Shown here: positions 27,966 through 37,161 of the stretch, in pieces
How the letters are laid out: the number at the start of each line of letters is the position of its first letter
Numbering within the stretch: position 1 is the stretch's first letter
DNA from: Alteromonas sp. a30
Lineage (GTDB): Bacteria; Pseudomonadota; Gammaproteobacteria; Enterobacterales; Alteromonadaceae
NCBI RefSeq assembly: GCF_026788005.1
Contig: NZ_JABEPE010000001.1
Coordinates: forward strand, 434,001-498,000
DNA length: 64,000 nucleotides
Direction: 5' to 3'
Position numbers and translations under genes: made by a program
Notes under the pieces: generated by a model
What the model was told of the DNA's origin: nothing
Seen by the model: the letters and a program-made list of their open reading frames with translations, nothing else
The model's database searches: none

Positions 27966-29147
27966 TTACAGTAATTCCACCGCCATTGCGGTGCCTTCAC
28001 CACCACCAATACACAGTGATGCGACACCTTTTTTCACGTTACGTTGCTTAAGTGCATTCAACAGTGTTACCAAAATACGCGCACCCGAAGCGCCAATAGG
28101 ATGACCCAATGCACAGGCACCGCCGTGAACGTTTACTTTCTCACGGTCAAGTTCAAGATGTTTAATTGCCATCATAGTCACCATGGCAAAGGCTTCGTTA
28201 ATTTCAAACAAATCAACATCGTCTACCGTCCAGCCCGCTTTGCTTAATACTTTACGAATCGCTTCAACAGGAGCAACAGTGAAGTTTTCAGGTTCAATAG
28301 AGTTAGTTGCGTGCGCCACAATGCGCGCTAATGGCTGTAAACCCAGTTCTTTCGCTTTGGATTCTGTCATTACCAATAATGCTGCTGCGCCATCGGAAAT
28401 AGCACTTGAGTTTGCGGCGGTTACTGTTCCATCTTTTGCAAAAGCAGGACGTAGTGTTGGAATTTTTTCAGGCATCGCTTTGCCCGGTAATTCATCAACA
28501 ACCACTTCTACATCACCTTTACGGCCTTTTATCGTCACAGGCGTAATTTCATCGGTGAACAGGCCGTTTTCAATGGCCGCTTTCGCTCGTGTCAGCGTGT
28601 TCAAGGCATACTCATCCATTTTTTCACGAGTCATACCTTCACTGTCCGCAGTGTTCTGCGCGAAACAGCCCATCGCTTGACCGTCGTAAGCATTTTCTAG
28701 CCCATCAAACGCCATATGATCAAGCATTTGAGCATGACCAAAACGGTATCCACCACGCGCTTTTGGCAACAAATAAGGCGCATTGGTCATACTTTCCATA
28801 CCACCGGCAACCACGACCTCCGCAGAACCCGCTTTCACTAAATCGTGGGCCATCATGGTGGCTTTCATACCAGAACCACACACTTTATTGATCGTGGTAA
28901 CGCCCGCAGATAAAGGCAAACCCGCTTTTAATGATGCTTGACGTGCAGGTGACTGACCTAAACCAGCGGGTAGCACACACCCCATGATCACTTCATCAAT
29001 TACATTTGCATCAATGCCCGCATCAGCAACTGTTGCTTTAATCGCCTCTGCACCTAAATCTGTTGCAGAAAGCGCAGACAACGATCCCATCATCGCGCCC
29101 ATTGCTGTTCTTTTACCTGCAACAATAACAATATTCTCGTTACTCAT
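27966..29147 (-). CDS. Acetyl-CoA C-acetyltransferase (thiolase)
   Basis: Thiolase of 393 residues, the standard length. The acylated cysteine is Cys90 in NKVCGSGMKA, the catalytic His is in GGACALGHPIGASGAR, and the second Cys is in SLCIGGGEG. NEAFA (in FEINEAFAMV) and VVAGGMESM are also conserved. It is divergent from liuR and shares the liuR operator region, so it probably cleaves the acetoacetyl-CoA produced by leucine breakdown (the AtoB-type step). A biosynthetic PhaA-type role is the alternative. Confidence 0.93.
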   Translation of the reverse strand: MSNENIVIVAGKRTAMGAMMGSLSALSATDLGAEAIKATVADAGIDANVIDEVIMGCVLPAGLGQSPARQASLKAGLPLSAGVTTINKVCGSGMKATMMAHDLVKAGSAEVVVAGGMESMTNAPYLLPKARGGYRFGHAQMLDHMAFDGLENAYDGQAMGCFAQNTADSEGMTREKMDEYALNTLTRAKAAIENGLFTDEITPVTIKGRKGDVEVVVDELPGKAMPEKIPTLRPAFAKDGTVTAANSSAISDGAAALLVMTESKAKELGLQPLARIVAHATNSIEPENFTVAPVEAIRKVLSKAGWTVDDVDLFEINEAFAMVTMMAIKHLELDREKVNVHGGACALGHPIGASGARILVTLLNALKQRNVKKGVASLCIGGGEGTAMAVELL

Positions 29148-29329
29148 GGGTGTTTGTCCTCATCTGAGTTATAAGCTAAAAAATGGTGTGTATCCTGTCT
29201 GTCCTGACTTTGCGTTTCAATAGTGCTTTCGTACACCTTGTCTAACGTACAAGATTTTGAACGCAGAAAATATCAACCCAAAGCGACTAAGTCATTTCAA
29301 TATTGACGACTCGAGCAGCATACTTTACC

Positions 29330-29361
29330 TTTACGTAAACCAATAGTTACGTAAACGTAAA
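29330..29361. promoter_or_regulatory. LiuR-type operator pair in the thiolase-liuR divergent promoter
   Basis: TTTACGTAAAC (29330-29340) and TTACGTAAACGTAAA (29347-29361) lie 10-41 bases upstream of the liuR start and about 180-215 bases before the divergent thiolase start. MerR-family LiuR autoregulates liu operons through palindromes of this type (established for LiuR as a family; assignment here is by sequence likeness). A similar element precedes mmsA. Confidence 0.72.
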
Positions 29362-29370
29362 GTTAAGGCA

Positions 29371-29766
29371 ATGACGGAAAGGATATATTCTATCGGGGAG
29401 CTGTCCAGAGAATTTGACATCACCCCAAGATCAATCCGCTTTTATGAGGAGCAAGGCTTACTTGCGCCTGAGCGAAATGGTCAAAACCGTGTCTATAAAA
29501 AGAAGGACCGTGTCAGGCTAAAACTAATATTACGAGGCAAACGCCTCGGGTTTTCCCTTTCCGAAGTCAAAACCCTATTTGAACTGTACGACGATAGTTC
29601 CAACTCGAAAGCGCAGTTGGAAGCAATGTTGCGCATGACGGAAGAAAAACGCGCCATTATGTTGCAACAAATGGACGATATTAAAATGTTAATGAGTGAA
29701 CTTGATGATGTGGAATTCCGTTGTCGAGAAGAACTAGCTGAACTTGATGGAGGCTCAGAAGAATGA
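29371..29766 (+). CDS. liuR: MerR-family regulator of branched-chain amino acid catabolism
   Basis: A 131-residue MerR-type regulator. The winged helix is [35 protein letters not shown], followed by a dimerisation helix (about 80-120). It heads the liu operon, overlaps liuA by 4 bases (ATGA), and is preceded by palindromic operators. LiuR proteins control leucine/isovalerate degradation genes in gamma- and betaproteobacteria. Effectors are probably acyl-CoA intermediates; none is visible from the sequence. Confidence 0.93.
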   Translation: MTERIYSIGELSREFDITPRSIRFYEEQGLLAPERNGQNRVYKKKDRVRLKLILRGKRLGFSLSEVKTLFELYDDSSNSKAQLEAMLRMTEEKRAIMLQQMDDIKMLMSELDDVEFRCREELAELDGGSEE

Positions 29767-30932
29767 ACGCACCCTACCCTACTTTAAACTTCGGCTTAGG
29801 CGAAGAAATCGACATGTTACGCGATCAAGTATATGCCTTTTCGCAAGGTGAGATTGCCCCACTTGCAGAAAAGACCGATGCCGAAAACTACTTCCCTAAC
29901 GAACTCTGGTCAAAACTGGGCGAAATGGGGTTATTAGGCGTGACGGTCTCTGAAGAATATGGCGGCGTAGACATGGGTTATCTCGCGCACGTTGTGGCGA
30001 TGGAAGAAGTCAGCCGCGCCTCTGCGGGCATTGGCCTAAGCTACGGTGCACACTCTAACTTATGCGTAAACCAAATCTTCAAAAATGGTTCAGCAGAGCA
30101 AAAAGCTAAGTATCTCCCCAAATTGGTTTCTGGTGAACATGTTGGCGCATTAGCCATGAGTGAACCAAACGCGGGTTCAGACGTAGTAAGCATGAAATTG
30201 CGCGCCGAGAAAAAGGGCGATCGTTACATACTAAACGGCAACAAAATGTGGATCACTAATGGTCCAGACGCTCACACTTATGTGATTTATGCCAAAACCG
30301 ATGTTAATGCGGGCTCTCGTGGCATCACCGCCTTCATCGTTGAGCGCGACTTCCCAGGTTTTAGTCGTGCACAAAAGCTCGACAAACTAGGTATGCGTTC
30401 ATCTAACACTTGTGAGTTGGTTTTCGACAACTGCGAAGTGCCAGAAGAAAACATTCTGGGTGAATTAGGCGGCGGTGTTCGCGTCCTTATGAGCGGCTTG
30501 GATTACGAACGTTTAGTGTTGTCAGGCGGCCCCTTAGGCATTATGCAGTCGTGTATGGATTTGGTTGTGCCTTACATCCATGACCGCAAACAATTTGGTC
30601 AATCCATTGGAGAATTCCAGCTAGTTCAAGGCAAGGTTGCTGACATGTACACGCAGATGAATGCGGCACGCGCTTATGTTTACACTGTTGCCAAAGCGTG
30701 TGACCGAGGTGAAACCACACGTAAAGATGCGGCTGCTGTGATCCTCTATTCTGCCGAGTTAGCGACCAAAATGGCACTTGATGCTATTCAGCTTTTAGGC
30801 GGCAATGGTTATATCAACGAATTCCCTGCGGGCCGTTTGCTGCGCGATGCGAAGCTGTATGAGATTGGCGCAGGCACCTCGGAAATTCGTCGTATGTTGA
30901 TTGGCCGCGAATTGTTTAAAGAGTCTGAGTAA
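29763..30932 (+). CDS. liuA: Isovaleryl-CoA dehydrogenase
   Basis: Acyl-CoA dehydrogenase of 389 residues. The telling feature is [10 protein letters not shown], which lacks the usual catalytic Glu before GT. The alternative base is supplied by Glu in [20 protein letters not shown], as established for isovaleryl-CoA dehydrogenase. Other marks are [27 protein letters not shown] and [21 protein letters not shown]. It converts isovaleryl-CoA to 3-methylcrotonyl-CoA. It overlaps liuR by 4 bases and is separated from liuB by an unusual 609-base repeat-bearing gap. Confidence 0.96.
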   Translation: MNAPYPTLNFGLGEEIDMLRDQVYAFSQGEIAPLAEKTDAENYFPNELWSKLGEMGLLGVTVSEEYGGVDMGYLAHVVAMEEVSRASAGIGLSYGAHSNLCVNQIFKNGSAEQKAKYLPKLVSGEHVGALAMSEPNAGSDVVSMKLRAEKKGDRYILNGNKMWITNGPDAHTYVIYAKTDVNAGSRGITAFIVERDFPGFSRAQKLDKLGMRSSNTCELVFDNCEVPEENILGELGGGVRVLMSGLDYERLVLSGGPLGIMQSCMDLVVPYIHDRKQFGQSIGEFQLVQGKVADMYTQMNAARAYVYTVAKACDRGETTRKDAAAVILYSAELATKMALDAIQLLGGNGYINEFPAGRLLRDAKLYEIGAGTSEIRRMLIGRELFKESE

Positions 30933-30951
30933 TTTGAATAAACGCTGCTCA

Positions 30952-31019
30952 TCTACAGACCGGTTTCAAACTATCAGTTACCTGTAGAGAATTAGGAGCA
31001 AGTCCTCAGCCGCAAGGAC
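30952..31019 (+). other. Potential structured RNA/repeat segment after liuA
   Basis: TCTACAG (30952-30958) pairs with CTGTAGA (30982-30988), and GTCCT (31002-31006) with AGGAC (31015-31019). The following ACATGGAGGTATTTACGGCG (about 31047-31066) resembles ATGGA-type tracts that recur between genes in Alteromonadales and Vibrio. That likeness is from memory and was not checked. No open reading frame with coding character is present. Together with the hairpins at 31352-31387 it may be one interspersed repeat element interrupted by the tandem array. Confidence 0.4.
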
Positions 31020-31138
31020 GCGGCCACAGAAGTTATATGAGCGCCTACATGGAGGTATTTACGGCGAGTTTGCGATAAGTCTCTATGGGGTGACTGACAA
31101 TGAAACACCGTTGTTTAGGTTAACCAAATAAGCTAGCT

Positions 31139-31294
31139 AAGCTAACAAAATAGGTTAGCTAGATAAGCTAACAAATTAAGCTAGCGAACTAAGCTAACAA
31201 ATTAAGCTAGCGAACTAAGCTAACAAAATAGGTTAGCTAGATAAGCTAACAAATTAAGCTAGCGAGCTAAGCTAACAAGTTAGGTTAACTAGAT
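31139..31294. repeat. Tandem repeat: six 26-bp units, each of two 13-bp halves
   Basis: Six contiguous 26-bp units start at 31139, 31165, 31191, 31217, 31243 and 31269. Two unit types alternate as A B B A B A. In each unit the first half is AAGCTAACAAAWT (with one variant, AAGCTAACAAGTT). The second half is AGGTTAGCTAGAT (type A) or AAGCTAGCGAACT (type B), with one or two changes. A degenerate lead-in extends left to about 31113. Type A units can fold (AGCTAAC/GTTAGCT). There is no spacer, so this is not a CRISPR. The array lies between liuA and liuB. Confidence 0.95.
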
Positions 31295-31351
31295 AAGCAG
31301 CGTGCTTGGTGATAGCTTGAACAAAAGATGAAAAACGAAAACACGCTACAA

Positions 31352-31387
31352 GTTCATCCATGAACGCTCGACCTCGGCATCCATGCC
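31352..31387 (+). repeat. Two adjacent CATCCATG hairpins with T-rich tail
   Basis: GTTCATCCATGAAC (31352-31365) is a perfect 6-bp stem on a CC turn. GGCATCCATGCC (31376-31387) is a 5-bp stem on the same core. A pyrimidine-rich stretch with T-runs follows (about 31395-31430). It could act as a partial terminator inside the liu operon, or be a member of an interspersed repeat family. Two shared CATCCATG cores suggest a deliberate motif. Confidence 0.5.
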
Positions 31388-31470
31388 TCGGACGGTTTTC
31401 TTTCTTTTCATTTTTTCTTCTCTATCCCCTTTGCATTGCCAACTTAGATTTAGCCAAGCTAATTGCTAAT

Positions 31471-31522
31471 CTCTTGAATTAATCTCTTGAGTTAGTTTCT
31501 TAAATTAGCCCCTTGAATAACC
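31471..31522. repeat. Four imperfect 13-bp direct repeats before liuB
   Basis: Units CTCTTGAATTAAT, CTCTTGAGTTAGT, TTCTTAAATTAGC and CCCTTGAATAACC run head to tail, ending 19 bases before the liuB start. The sequence differs from the 26-bp array, but the 13-bp period is the same. It overlaps the liuB leader, whose ribosome binding site is TGGAGAG at 31531-31537. Confidence 0.75.
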
Positions 31523-31541
31523 TGTTGCACTGGAGAGTCAT

Positions 31542-33149
31542 GTGCCACAAATAAAAAGCAAAATTAACGACAAGTCTCAAGAATTTGCGGAAAACCAACA
31601 ACATATGTTGGCGCAAGTTAACGACCTGCGCGATAAAATCGCTCAAATCAAACTCGGTGGCGGCGAGAAGTCCAATAAACGCCATACCGATCGCGGAAAA
31701 CTACTTCCTCGCGAACGTATTAACGCCCTGCTTGATCCGGGTTCACCCTTCCTTGAGTTTTCACAACTCGCCGCATGGGAAGTGTATGAGGACTACGTAC
31801 CTGCCGCCGGCATTATTTGCGGCATTGGGCGCGTTTCCGGTCAAGAATGCGTTATCGTTGCCAACGATGCCACGGTAAAAGGTGGTACATATTATCCGCT
31901 CACGGTTAAAAAGCATTTACGCGCGCAAACCATTGCAGAACAAAATAATCTGCCATGTATTTATTTAGTTGATTCAGGCGGCGCCAACTTACCGCGCCAA
32001 GACGATGTATTCCCTGATCGCGAACATTTCGGACGCATCTTCTTTAATCAGGCGAATTTGTCGGGTCAGAATATCCCACAAATCGCCGTGGTAATGGGCT
32101 CTTGTACGGCCGGAGGCGCTTATGTGCCGGCAATGGCAGACGAATCCATTATCGTAAAAAACCAAGGCACCATTTTTCTTGGTGGACCACCTTTAGTCAA
32201 AGCGGCAACCGGTGAAGTCGTCAGTGCCGAAGACTTGGGGGGCGGCGATGTACATTGCCGAACTTCTGGAGTGGTAGATCACCTTGCTAATAACGATCAT
32301 CACGCGCTACAACTGGCTCGTGATGCTGTAGCAAGATTAAACCGCACTAAACAGCCCAGTATTGATATTCGTGCTCCTCAAGAACCGCTTTATGATCCGA
32401 AAAGCATTTACGGCGTGATCCCCAAAGATACCCGCAAACAATACGATGTACGAGAAGTTATCGCACGTATTGTCGACGGTTCCGAATTTGACGAATTTAA
32501 ATCACTGTACGGGACAACGTTGGTGTGCGGTTTTGCCCGCATTATGGGTTATCCGGTCGGGATTGTGGCCAACAACGGCATACTCTTCTCCGAGTCAGCA
32601 TTAAAAGGCGCACACTTCATTGAGCTTTGTGCCCAACGTAAAATTCCGTTGGTATTCTTGCAAAACATCACTGGTTTCATGGTGGGTAAACAATACGAAT
32701 CCGGCGGCATTGCCAAAAACGGCGCGAAAATGGTCACAGCCGTTGCTTGTGCCAAAGTACCTAAGTTTACCGTGCTGATTGGCGGTAGTTTTGGTGCCGG
32801 TAACTACGGCATGTGTGGTCGCGCTTATGACCCACGCTTCATGTTTATGTGGCCTAACTCTCGCATCTCCGTAATGGGCGGTGAACAAGCTGCTGGCGTA
32901 CTTGCCACGGTAAAACGCGACCAAAAAGAGCGCGCAGGTGAAGAATGGTCCACAGAAGAAGAACAGAGCTTTAAGCAGCCGATTATCGACACCTACGAAG
33001 AACAAGGTCATCCCTATTACGCTTCTGCGCGTTTATGGGACGATGGCGTTATCGACCCCGCCGACACGCGCCATGTATTAGGTTTAAGCTTATCCGCTGC
33101 GCTAAATAACCCCATTGAAGAAACACGCTTCGGCGTCTTCAGAATGTAG
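31542..33149 (+). CDS. liuB: Methylcrotonyl-CoA carboxylase, carboxyltransferase (beta) subunit
   Basis: A 535-residue carboxyltransferase of the crotonase-like CCT family, the standard MCC-beta length. Landmarks are [23 protein letters not shown], the acyl-CoA site [33 protein letters not shown] and the carboxybiotin site [16 protein letters not shown]. It transfers CO2 from biotin to 3-methylcrotonyl-CoA. The start is a GTG with TGGAGAG upstream; the overlapping ATG is out of frame. The 609-base non-coding gap upstream is atypical, because liuA and liuB usually adjoin. Confidence 0.95.
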   Translation: MPQIKSKINDKSQEFAENQQHMLAQVNDLRDKIAQIKLGGGEKSNKRHTDRGKLLPRERINALLDPGSPFLEFSQLAAWEVYEDYVPAAGIICGIGRVSGQECVIVANDATVKGGTYYPLTVKKHLRAQTIAEQNNLPCIYLVDSGGANLPRQDDVFPDREHFGRIFFNQANLSGQNIPQIAVVMGSCTAGGAYVPAMADESIIVKNQGTIFLGGPPLVKAATGEVVSAEDLGGGDVHCRTSGVVDHLANNDHHALQLARDAVARLNRTKQPSIDIRAPQEPLYDPKSIYGVIPKDTRKQYDVREVIARIVDGSEFDEFKSLYGTTLVCGFARIMGYPVGIVANNGILFSESALKGAHFIELCAQRKIPLVFLQNITGFMVGKQYESGGIAKNGAKMVTAVACAKVPKFTVLIGGSFGAGNYGMCGRAYDPRFMFMWPNSRISVMGGEQAAGVLATVKRDQKERAGEEWSTEEEQSFKQPIIDTYEEQGHPYYASARLWDDGVIDPADTRHVLGLSLSAALNNPIEETRFGVFRM

Positions 33150-33158
33150 GAGTTCAAC

Positions 33159-33947
33159 ATGTCTGAATCTGTTTTATTCTCGGTTGATAATAGAGGCGTT
33201 GCCACCGTTACCCTAAACCGTCCAGAAAAGCACAATGCCTTTGACGATGCGTTAATTGCTGAGCTTTCTAGCACGTTTGATAAAGTGGCTGCGGATGACA
33301 GCATCCGTGTGATGATCTTGGCATCTGAAGGCAAAAGCTTTTGTGCCGGTGCCGACCTAAGCTGGATGCAGCGCATGGCAGAATACGGCTTCGAGGAAAA
33401 CCTCGCCGATGCCAACGCCCTTGCAGACATGCTTTGGAAGCTTAACTTCATGCCAAAACCCACTATCGCGAGGGTGCAAGGTGCCGCATTTGGTGGTGCC
33501 GTTGGTTTGGTTGCTTGTTGCGACATGGCGATTGGTAGCAAGCTTAGCAAATTCTGCTTAAGTGAAGTGAAATTAGGCTTAGTCCCAGCCACCATCAGCC
33601 CTTATGTTATTGACGCTATTGGCGCGCGTTTGTCTCGCCGTTACTTCACCACCGCCGAAGTCTTTTCTTCACAGCAAGCCTACGAAATGGGTTTGTTAAG
33701 CGAGTCAGTAACCGAAGAAGAGCTAGATGGCAAAATTGAAGACCTCGTTGGCAAAATTTTGAAAAATGGCCCGGTGGCCGTAGGTGCTGCCAAACAACTG
33801 ATTTTTGACGTGGCTAATCGCCCGATGGACAAAACCATCGCGCAAGAAACCAGCCAATGCATCGCCAACATTCGTGTCTCACAAGAAGGTCAGGAAGGTT
33901 TACATGCCTTCTTAGAAAAACGTGCCCCTAACTGGCAGAAGGACTAA
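33159..33947 (+). CDS. liuC: 3-methylglutaconyl-CoA hydratase
   Basis: Crotonase-family hydratase of 262 residues. It has LNRPEKHNAFDDALI, the oxyanion-hole segment KSFCAGADLSWMQRM, and GAAFGGAVGLVACCD followed by LSEVKLGLVPATISPYV, where the active-site Glu is found. The SWMQRM sequence after GADL is typical of LiuC. It hydrates 3-methylglutaconyl-CoA to HMG-CoA. It lies 9 bases after liuB and 2 bases before liuD. Confidence 0.94.
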   Translation: MSESVLFSVDNRGVATVTLNRPEKHNAFDDALIAELSSTFDKVAADDSIRVMILASEGKSFCAGADLSWMQRMAEYGFEENLADANALADMLWKLNFMPKPTIARVQGAAFGGAVGLVACCDMAIGSKLSKFCLSEVKLGLVPATISPYVIDAIGARLSRRYFTTAEVFSSQQAYEMGLLSESVTEEELDGKIEDLVGKILKNGPVAVGAAKQLIFDVANRPMDKTIAQETSQCIANIRVSQEGQEGLHAFLEKRAPNWQKD

Positions 33948-33949
33948 CC

Positions 33950-35980
33950 ATGTTTAAAAAACTCTTAATCGCCAACCGTGGCGAAATTGCATGTCGCGTC
34001 ATTCGTACTGCAAAGCAAATGGGAATTAGCACGGTAGCCGTATACTCAGACGCCGATGCTCACGCCCTACATGTTCAATCTGCCGATGAAGCTGTGCATA
34101 TTGGCCCATCACCAGCAAAAGACAGCTATCTACAAGGCGAAAAAATTATCGAGATCGCCAAGGAGCTTGGTGTGGATGCGATTCATCCGGGTTACGGTTT
34201 CTTGTCTGAAAACGCTGATTTTTGCCGCTTGTGTGAACAAAACAACATTGAGTTTGTTGGCCCACCGGTTGGCGCTATTGAAGCCATGGGCAGCAAATCT
34301 GCGGCAAAACGCATTATGGAAGAGGCCAATGTACCATTAGTGCCGGGCTATCATGGCGACGACCAATCACCAGAAGTCATCAAAAAAGCCGCCGATGATA
34401 TGGGCTACCCTGTGCTCTTAAAAGCGGCCGCGGGTGGCGGCGGCAAAGGGATGCGTCAGGTGTGGTCGGAATCAGAATTCGATGCAGCTCTGGCTGCCGC
34501 GAAGCGCGAATCCATGAATAGCTTCAGCGACGACCATATGTTAGTGGAGAAATATCTCACACAACCGCGTCACGTTGAAATTCAAGTGTTCTGCGACAAA
34601 TCCGGCAACGGCGTGTACTTATTTGAACGCGATTGTTCTGTGCAACGTCGCCACCAAAAAGTCATTGAAGAAGCGCCTGCGCCGGGCATGACAGAGTCCT
34701 TGCGCCAGCAAATGGGTGAAGCCGCGTTAAAAGCTGCCAAAGCCATTGACTATGTAGGCGCAGGAACCGTGGAATTTTTATTAGATTCCGATGGTTCATT
34801 CTATTTCATGGAAATGAACACGCGTTTGCAGGTTGAACATCCCGTCACGGAACTTATTTCGGGCCAAGACTTGGTTGAATGGCAACTCCGCGTTGCCAAC
34901 GGAGAGCCATTACCGAAACAACAAAGCGAACTGCGTATTAACGGTCATGCTTTTGAGGCCCGCGTTTATGCGGAAGACCCCAACAACGAGTTCTTACCAG
35001 CAACCGGCAATCTCACCTACTTGCAACCGCCACTGGAAAACCGCTATGTGCGGGTAGATACCGGTGTATTGCAAGGCGATGATGTATCGGTTTACTACGA
35101 CCCAATGATTGCCAAACTGATTGTATGGGACGAAAGCCGCGACAAGGCGCTCGCTCGTTTAACCAAAGCCCTGAGCGAATATCGCATTAAAGGTTTGGTC
35201 AACAACATTCCGTTTTTGTACAACCTTGCGAAGTCTGCTCCCTTCCAAAATGCCGAATTAGACACGAGCTTTATCGAAAAACATAACGACATTTTGTTCG
35301 TTGAACACAGCGCCAATGTTGAGCAGTTTGTACCAATGATGGCCGTGGTGCTGTTAATGCAAAAACAAGCCGACCTGCGTGCTAGCAACCAGCGCGTTAT
35401 TGCCGATAAAGACCCTTACTCACCTTGGGCAACCACCGATGCATGGCGCGCTAACGAAACCCATCAACAGCATGTTGCGCTTGATGTGGGTGGTGATGTT
35501 CATGAAGTGGAAGTTGAGCAAAAAGAAGCCAACAACCACACCCAAGAACATAGTTTTGTTGTGCATTATAACGGTCATACATCACACATCAGCGTAAAAC
35601 GCCAAGGTGATGTGTTTAACTTCAACGCTAACGGCCATCGTCAAGCGATTACCATCGCCCAAGACGATACTGGCTTCTCGCTTTATGCTAGTAAAGTCGC
35701 GCTGCATTTTGCTGAGCATAAGCCGGACCTTGGCTTAACAGACGAAGATCACGGCGCTGCCGGTTTCACCGCCCCCATGAACGGTACGGTAGTGAAATTG
35801 CTAGCCGATGTTGGGGACACCGTTGAAAAAGGCCAAGCATTAATGATTATGGAAGCCATGAAAATGGAACACGTACTTAATGCGCCCGCCACCGGTAAAG
35901 TCACTGAGTTCTTCTACCAAGAAGGCGATTTAGTCGACGGTGGCGCTGAGCTTTTAGCTTTTGAAGCGAGCGAGGAATAA
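33950..35980 (+). CDS. liuD: Methylcrotonyl-CoA carboxylase, biotin-carrying (alpha) subunit
   Basis: A 676-residue protein with biotin carboxylase N-terminal (FKKLLIANRGEIACRVIRTAK), ATP-grasp (LLKAAAGGGGKGMR, EMNTRLQVEHPVTE) and C-terminal domains. An MCC-type linker (BT domain) follows, then the biotinyl domain with Lys638 in MEAMKMEH. It carboxylates its own biotin for LiuB. The start is 2 bases after the liuC stop, so coupling is likely. Confidence 0.96.
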   Translation: MFKKLLIANRGEIACRVIRTAKQMGISTVAVYSDADAHALHVQSADEAVHIGPSPAKDSYLQGEKIIEIAKELGVDAIHPGYGFLSENADFCRLCEQNNIEFVGPPVGAIEAMGSKSAAKRIMEEANVPLVPGYHGDDQSPEVIKKAADDMGYPVLLKAAAGGGGKGMRQVWSESEFDAALAAAKRESMNSFSDDHMLVEKYLTQPRHVEIQVFCDKSGNGVYLFERDCSVQRRHQKVIEEAPAPGMTESLRQQMGEAALKAAKAIDYVGAGTVEFLLDSDGSFYFMEMNTRLQVEHPVTELISGQDLVEWQLRVANGEPLPKQQSELRINGHAFEARVYAEDPNNEFLPATGNLTYLQPPLENRYVRVDTGVLQGDDVSVYYDPMIAKLIVWDESRDKALARLTKALSEYRIKGLVNNIPFLYNLAKSAPFQNAELDTSFIEKHNDILFVEHSANVEQFVPMMAVVLLMQKQADLRASNQRVIADKDPYSPWATTDAWRANETHQQHVALDVGGDVHEVEVEQKEANNHTQEHSFVVHYNGHTSHISVKRQGDVFNFNANGHRQAITIAQDDTGFSLYASKVALHFAEHKPDLGLTDEDHGAAGFTAPMNGTVVKLLADVGDTVEKGQALMIMEAMKMEHVLNAPATGKVTEFFYQEGDLVDGGAELLAFEASEE

Positions 35981-35983
35981 GCC

Positions 35984-36913
35984 ATGAATCACACTTCAAT
36001 GGCCTACCCCAAACGCGCTACCATTTTCGAAATGGGGCCAAGAGATGGCCTGCAAAACGAAAAAACATTGATCAAGATTGAAGACAAAATCGAGCTGGTA
36101 GCAGGTTTAGCAGAAGCGGGATTAGTAAAAATTGAAACGGGCTCATTTGTGTCGCCCAAATGGGTGCCGCAAATGGCGGACAGTGGTGAAATCTTCAAAC
36201 GCATTGAGCGCAAAAGCGGTGTGCACTACACCGCCCTAACGCCAAACATGAAAGGTTTCGAAGCTGCACTTGCCGCCAAGGTTAGCGAAGTGGCGATTTT
36301 TGGTGCCGCCTCAGAAAGCTTCACGCAAAAAAACATAAACTGTTCCATTGCCGAAAGTATCGAGCGTTTCCAACCTATTATGGACGCAGCAAAAGCGCAC
36401 AACATTCCCGTAAGAGGCTATGTATCTTGCGTGGTAGGCTGCCCTTATGAGGGTGATATTGCCCCAGAAAAAGTCGCCGAAGTGAGCCAAATCTTATTTG
36501 AGATGGGCTGCTACGAAATCTCATTAGGCGACACTATTGGCGTAGGAACACCGGTTAAAATTCAACAAATGTTGGATGCGGTCATTGCTAAAGTGCCAGT
36601 GGAGAAGCTTGCGGTTCACTTCCACGACACCTACGGCCAAGCACTTCCGAACATTCTTGTTGCCTTGCAAAATGGCATTAGTGTCATTGATAGTTCAGTA
36701 GCGGGGCTTGGTGGCTGCCCTTATGCCAAGGGCGCGTCTGGGAATGTGTCTACCGAAGATGTTGTATACATGCTGCATGGCATGGGCATTGAGACTGGCA
36801 TCGACTTGGACAAACTAGTACAAGTAAGTGCCAAAATTATGGGGGCGTTACAACGTCAACCGCAATCGAAAGTATCGCTTGCGTATCTGGCCAAAAGCCA
36901 AACGACCGCATAA
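35984..36913 (+). CDS. liuE: Hydroxymethylglutaryl-CoA lyase
   Basis: TIM-barrel HMG-CoA lyase of 309 residues. It has the metal/substrate motif [20 protein letters not shown] with metal-binding His residues, and the catalytic-cysteine loop [19 protein letters not shown]. It splits HMG-CoA to acetoacetate and acetyl-CoA, the last step of the liu pathway. It follows liuD by 3 bases and closes the operon. The initial residues before MAYPKRA are not conserved, so the ATG at 35999 is an alternative start. Confidence 0.95.
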   Translation: MNHTSMAYPKRATIFEMGPRDGLQNEKTLIKIEDKIELVAGLAEAGLVKIETGSFVSPKWVPQMADSGEIFKRIERKSGVHYTALTPNMKGFEAALAAKVSEVAIFGAASESFTQKNINCSIAESIERFQPIMDAAKAHNIPVRGYVSCVVGCPYEGDIAPEKVAEVSQILFEMGCYEISLGDTIGVGTPVKIQQMLDAVIAKVPVEKLAVHFHDTYGQALPNILVALQNGISVIDSSVAGLGGCPYAKGASGNVSTEDVVYMLHGMGIETGIDLDKLVQVSAKIMGALQRQPQSKVSLAYLAKSQTTA

Positions 36914-37161
36914 AAATAAACCAATCTTTAAATAGCGACTTGTTTTCAACACTGTCGCTATTTTTCCCTATATCTTAATTTTAAGTATTTTTTTATCCGA
37001 AAATAATTCTTTATTTCTTTTCGTACATTTTATTCCATTAGAAAACTTGAATAATTGGTCAACAACCGATATATGTTAGCTGTTTTAACAAGTCTATATG
37101 TTTTAAACACATATAGTAAAACTCGCCACTCAACAAAAGAAATAAAAAAGAATAAAACGTT

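Noticed and set aside
31139..31294. Possible CRISPR array
   Set aside because: The repeats are contiguous 26-bp units with no unique spacers and no cas genes nearby.
32601..33595. Long reverse frames opposite liuB and liuC (136 and 192 codons)
   Set aside because: These are complementary shadows in GC-richer codons of conserved genes; the forward products are clear family members.
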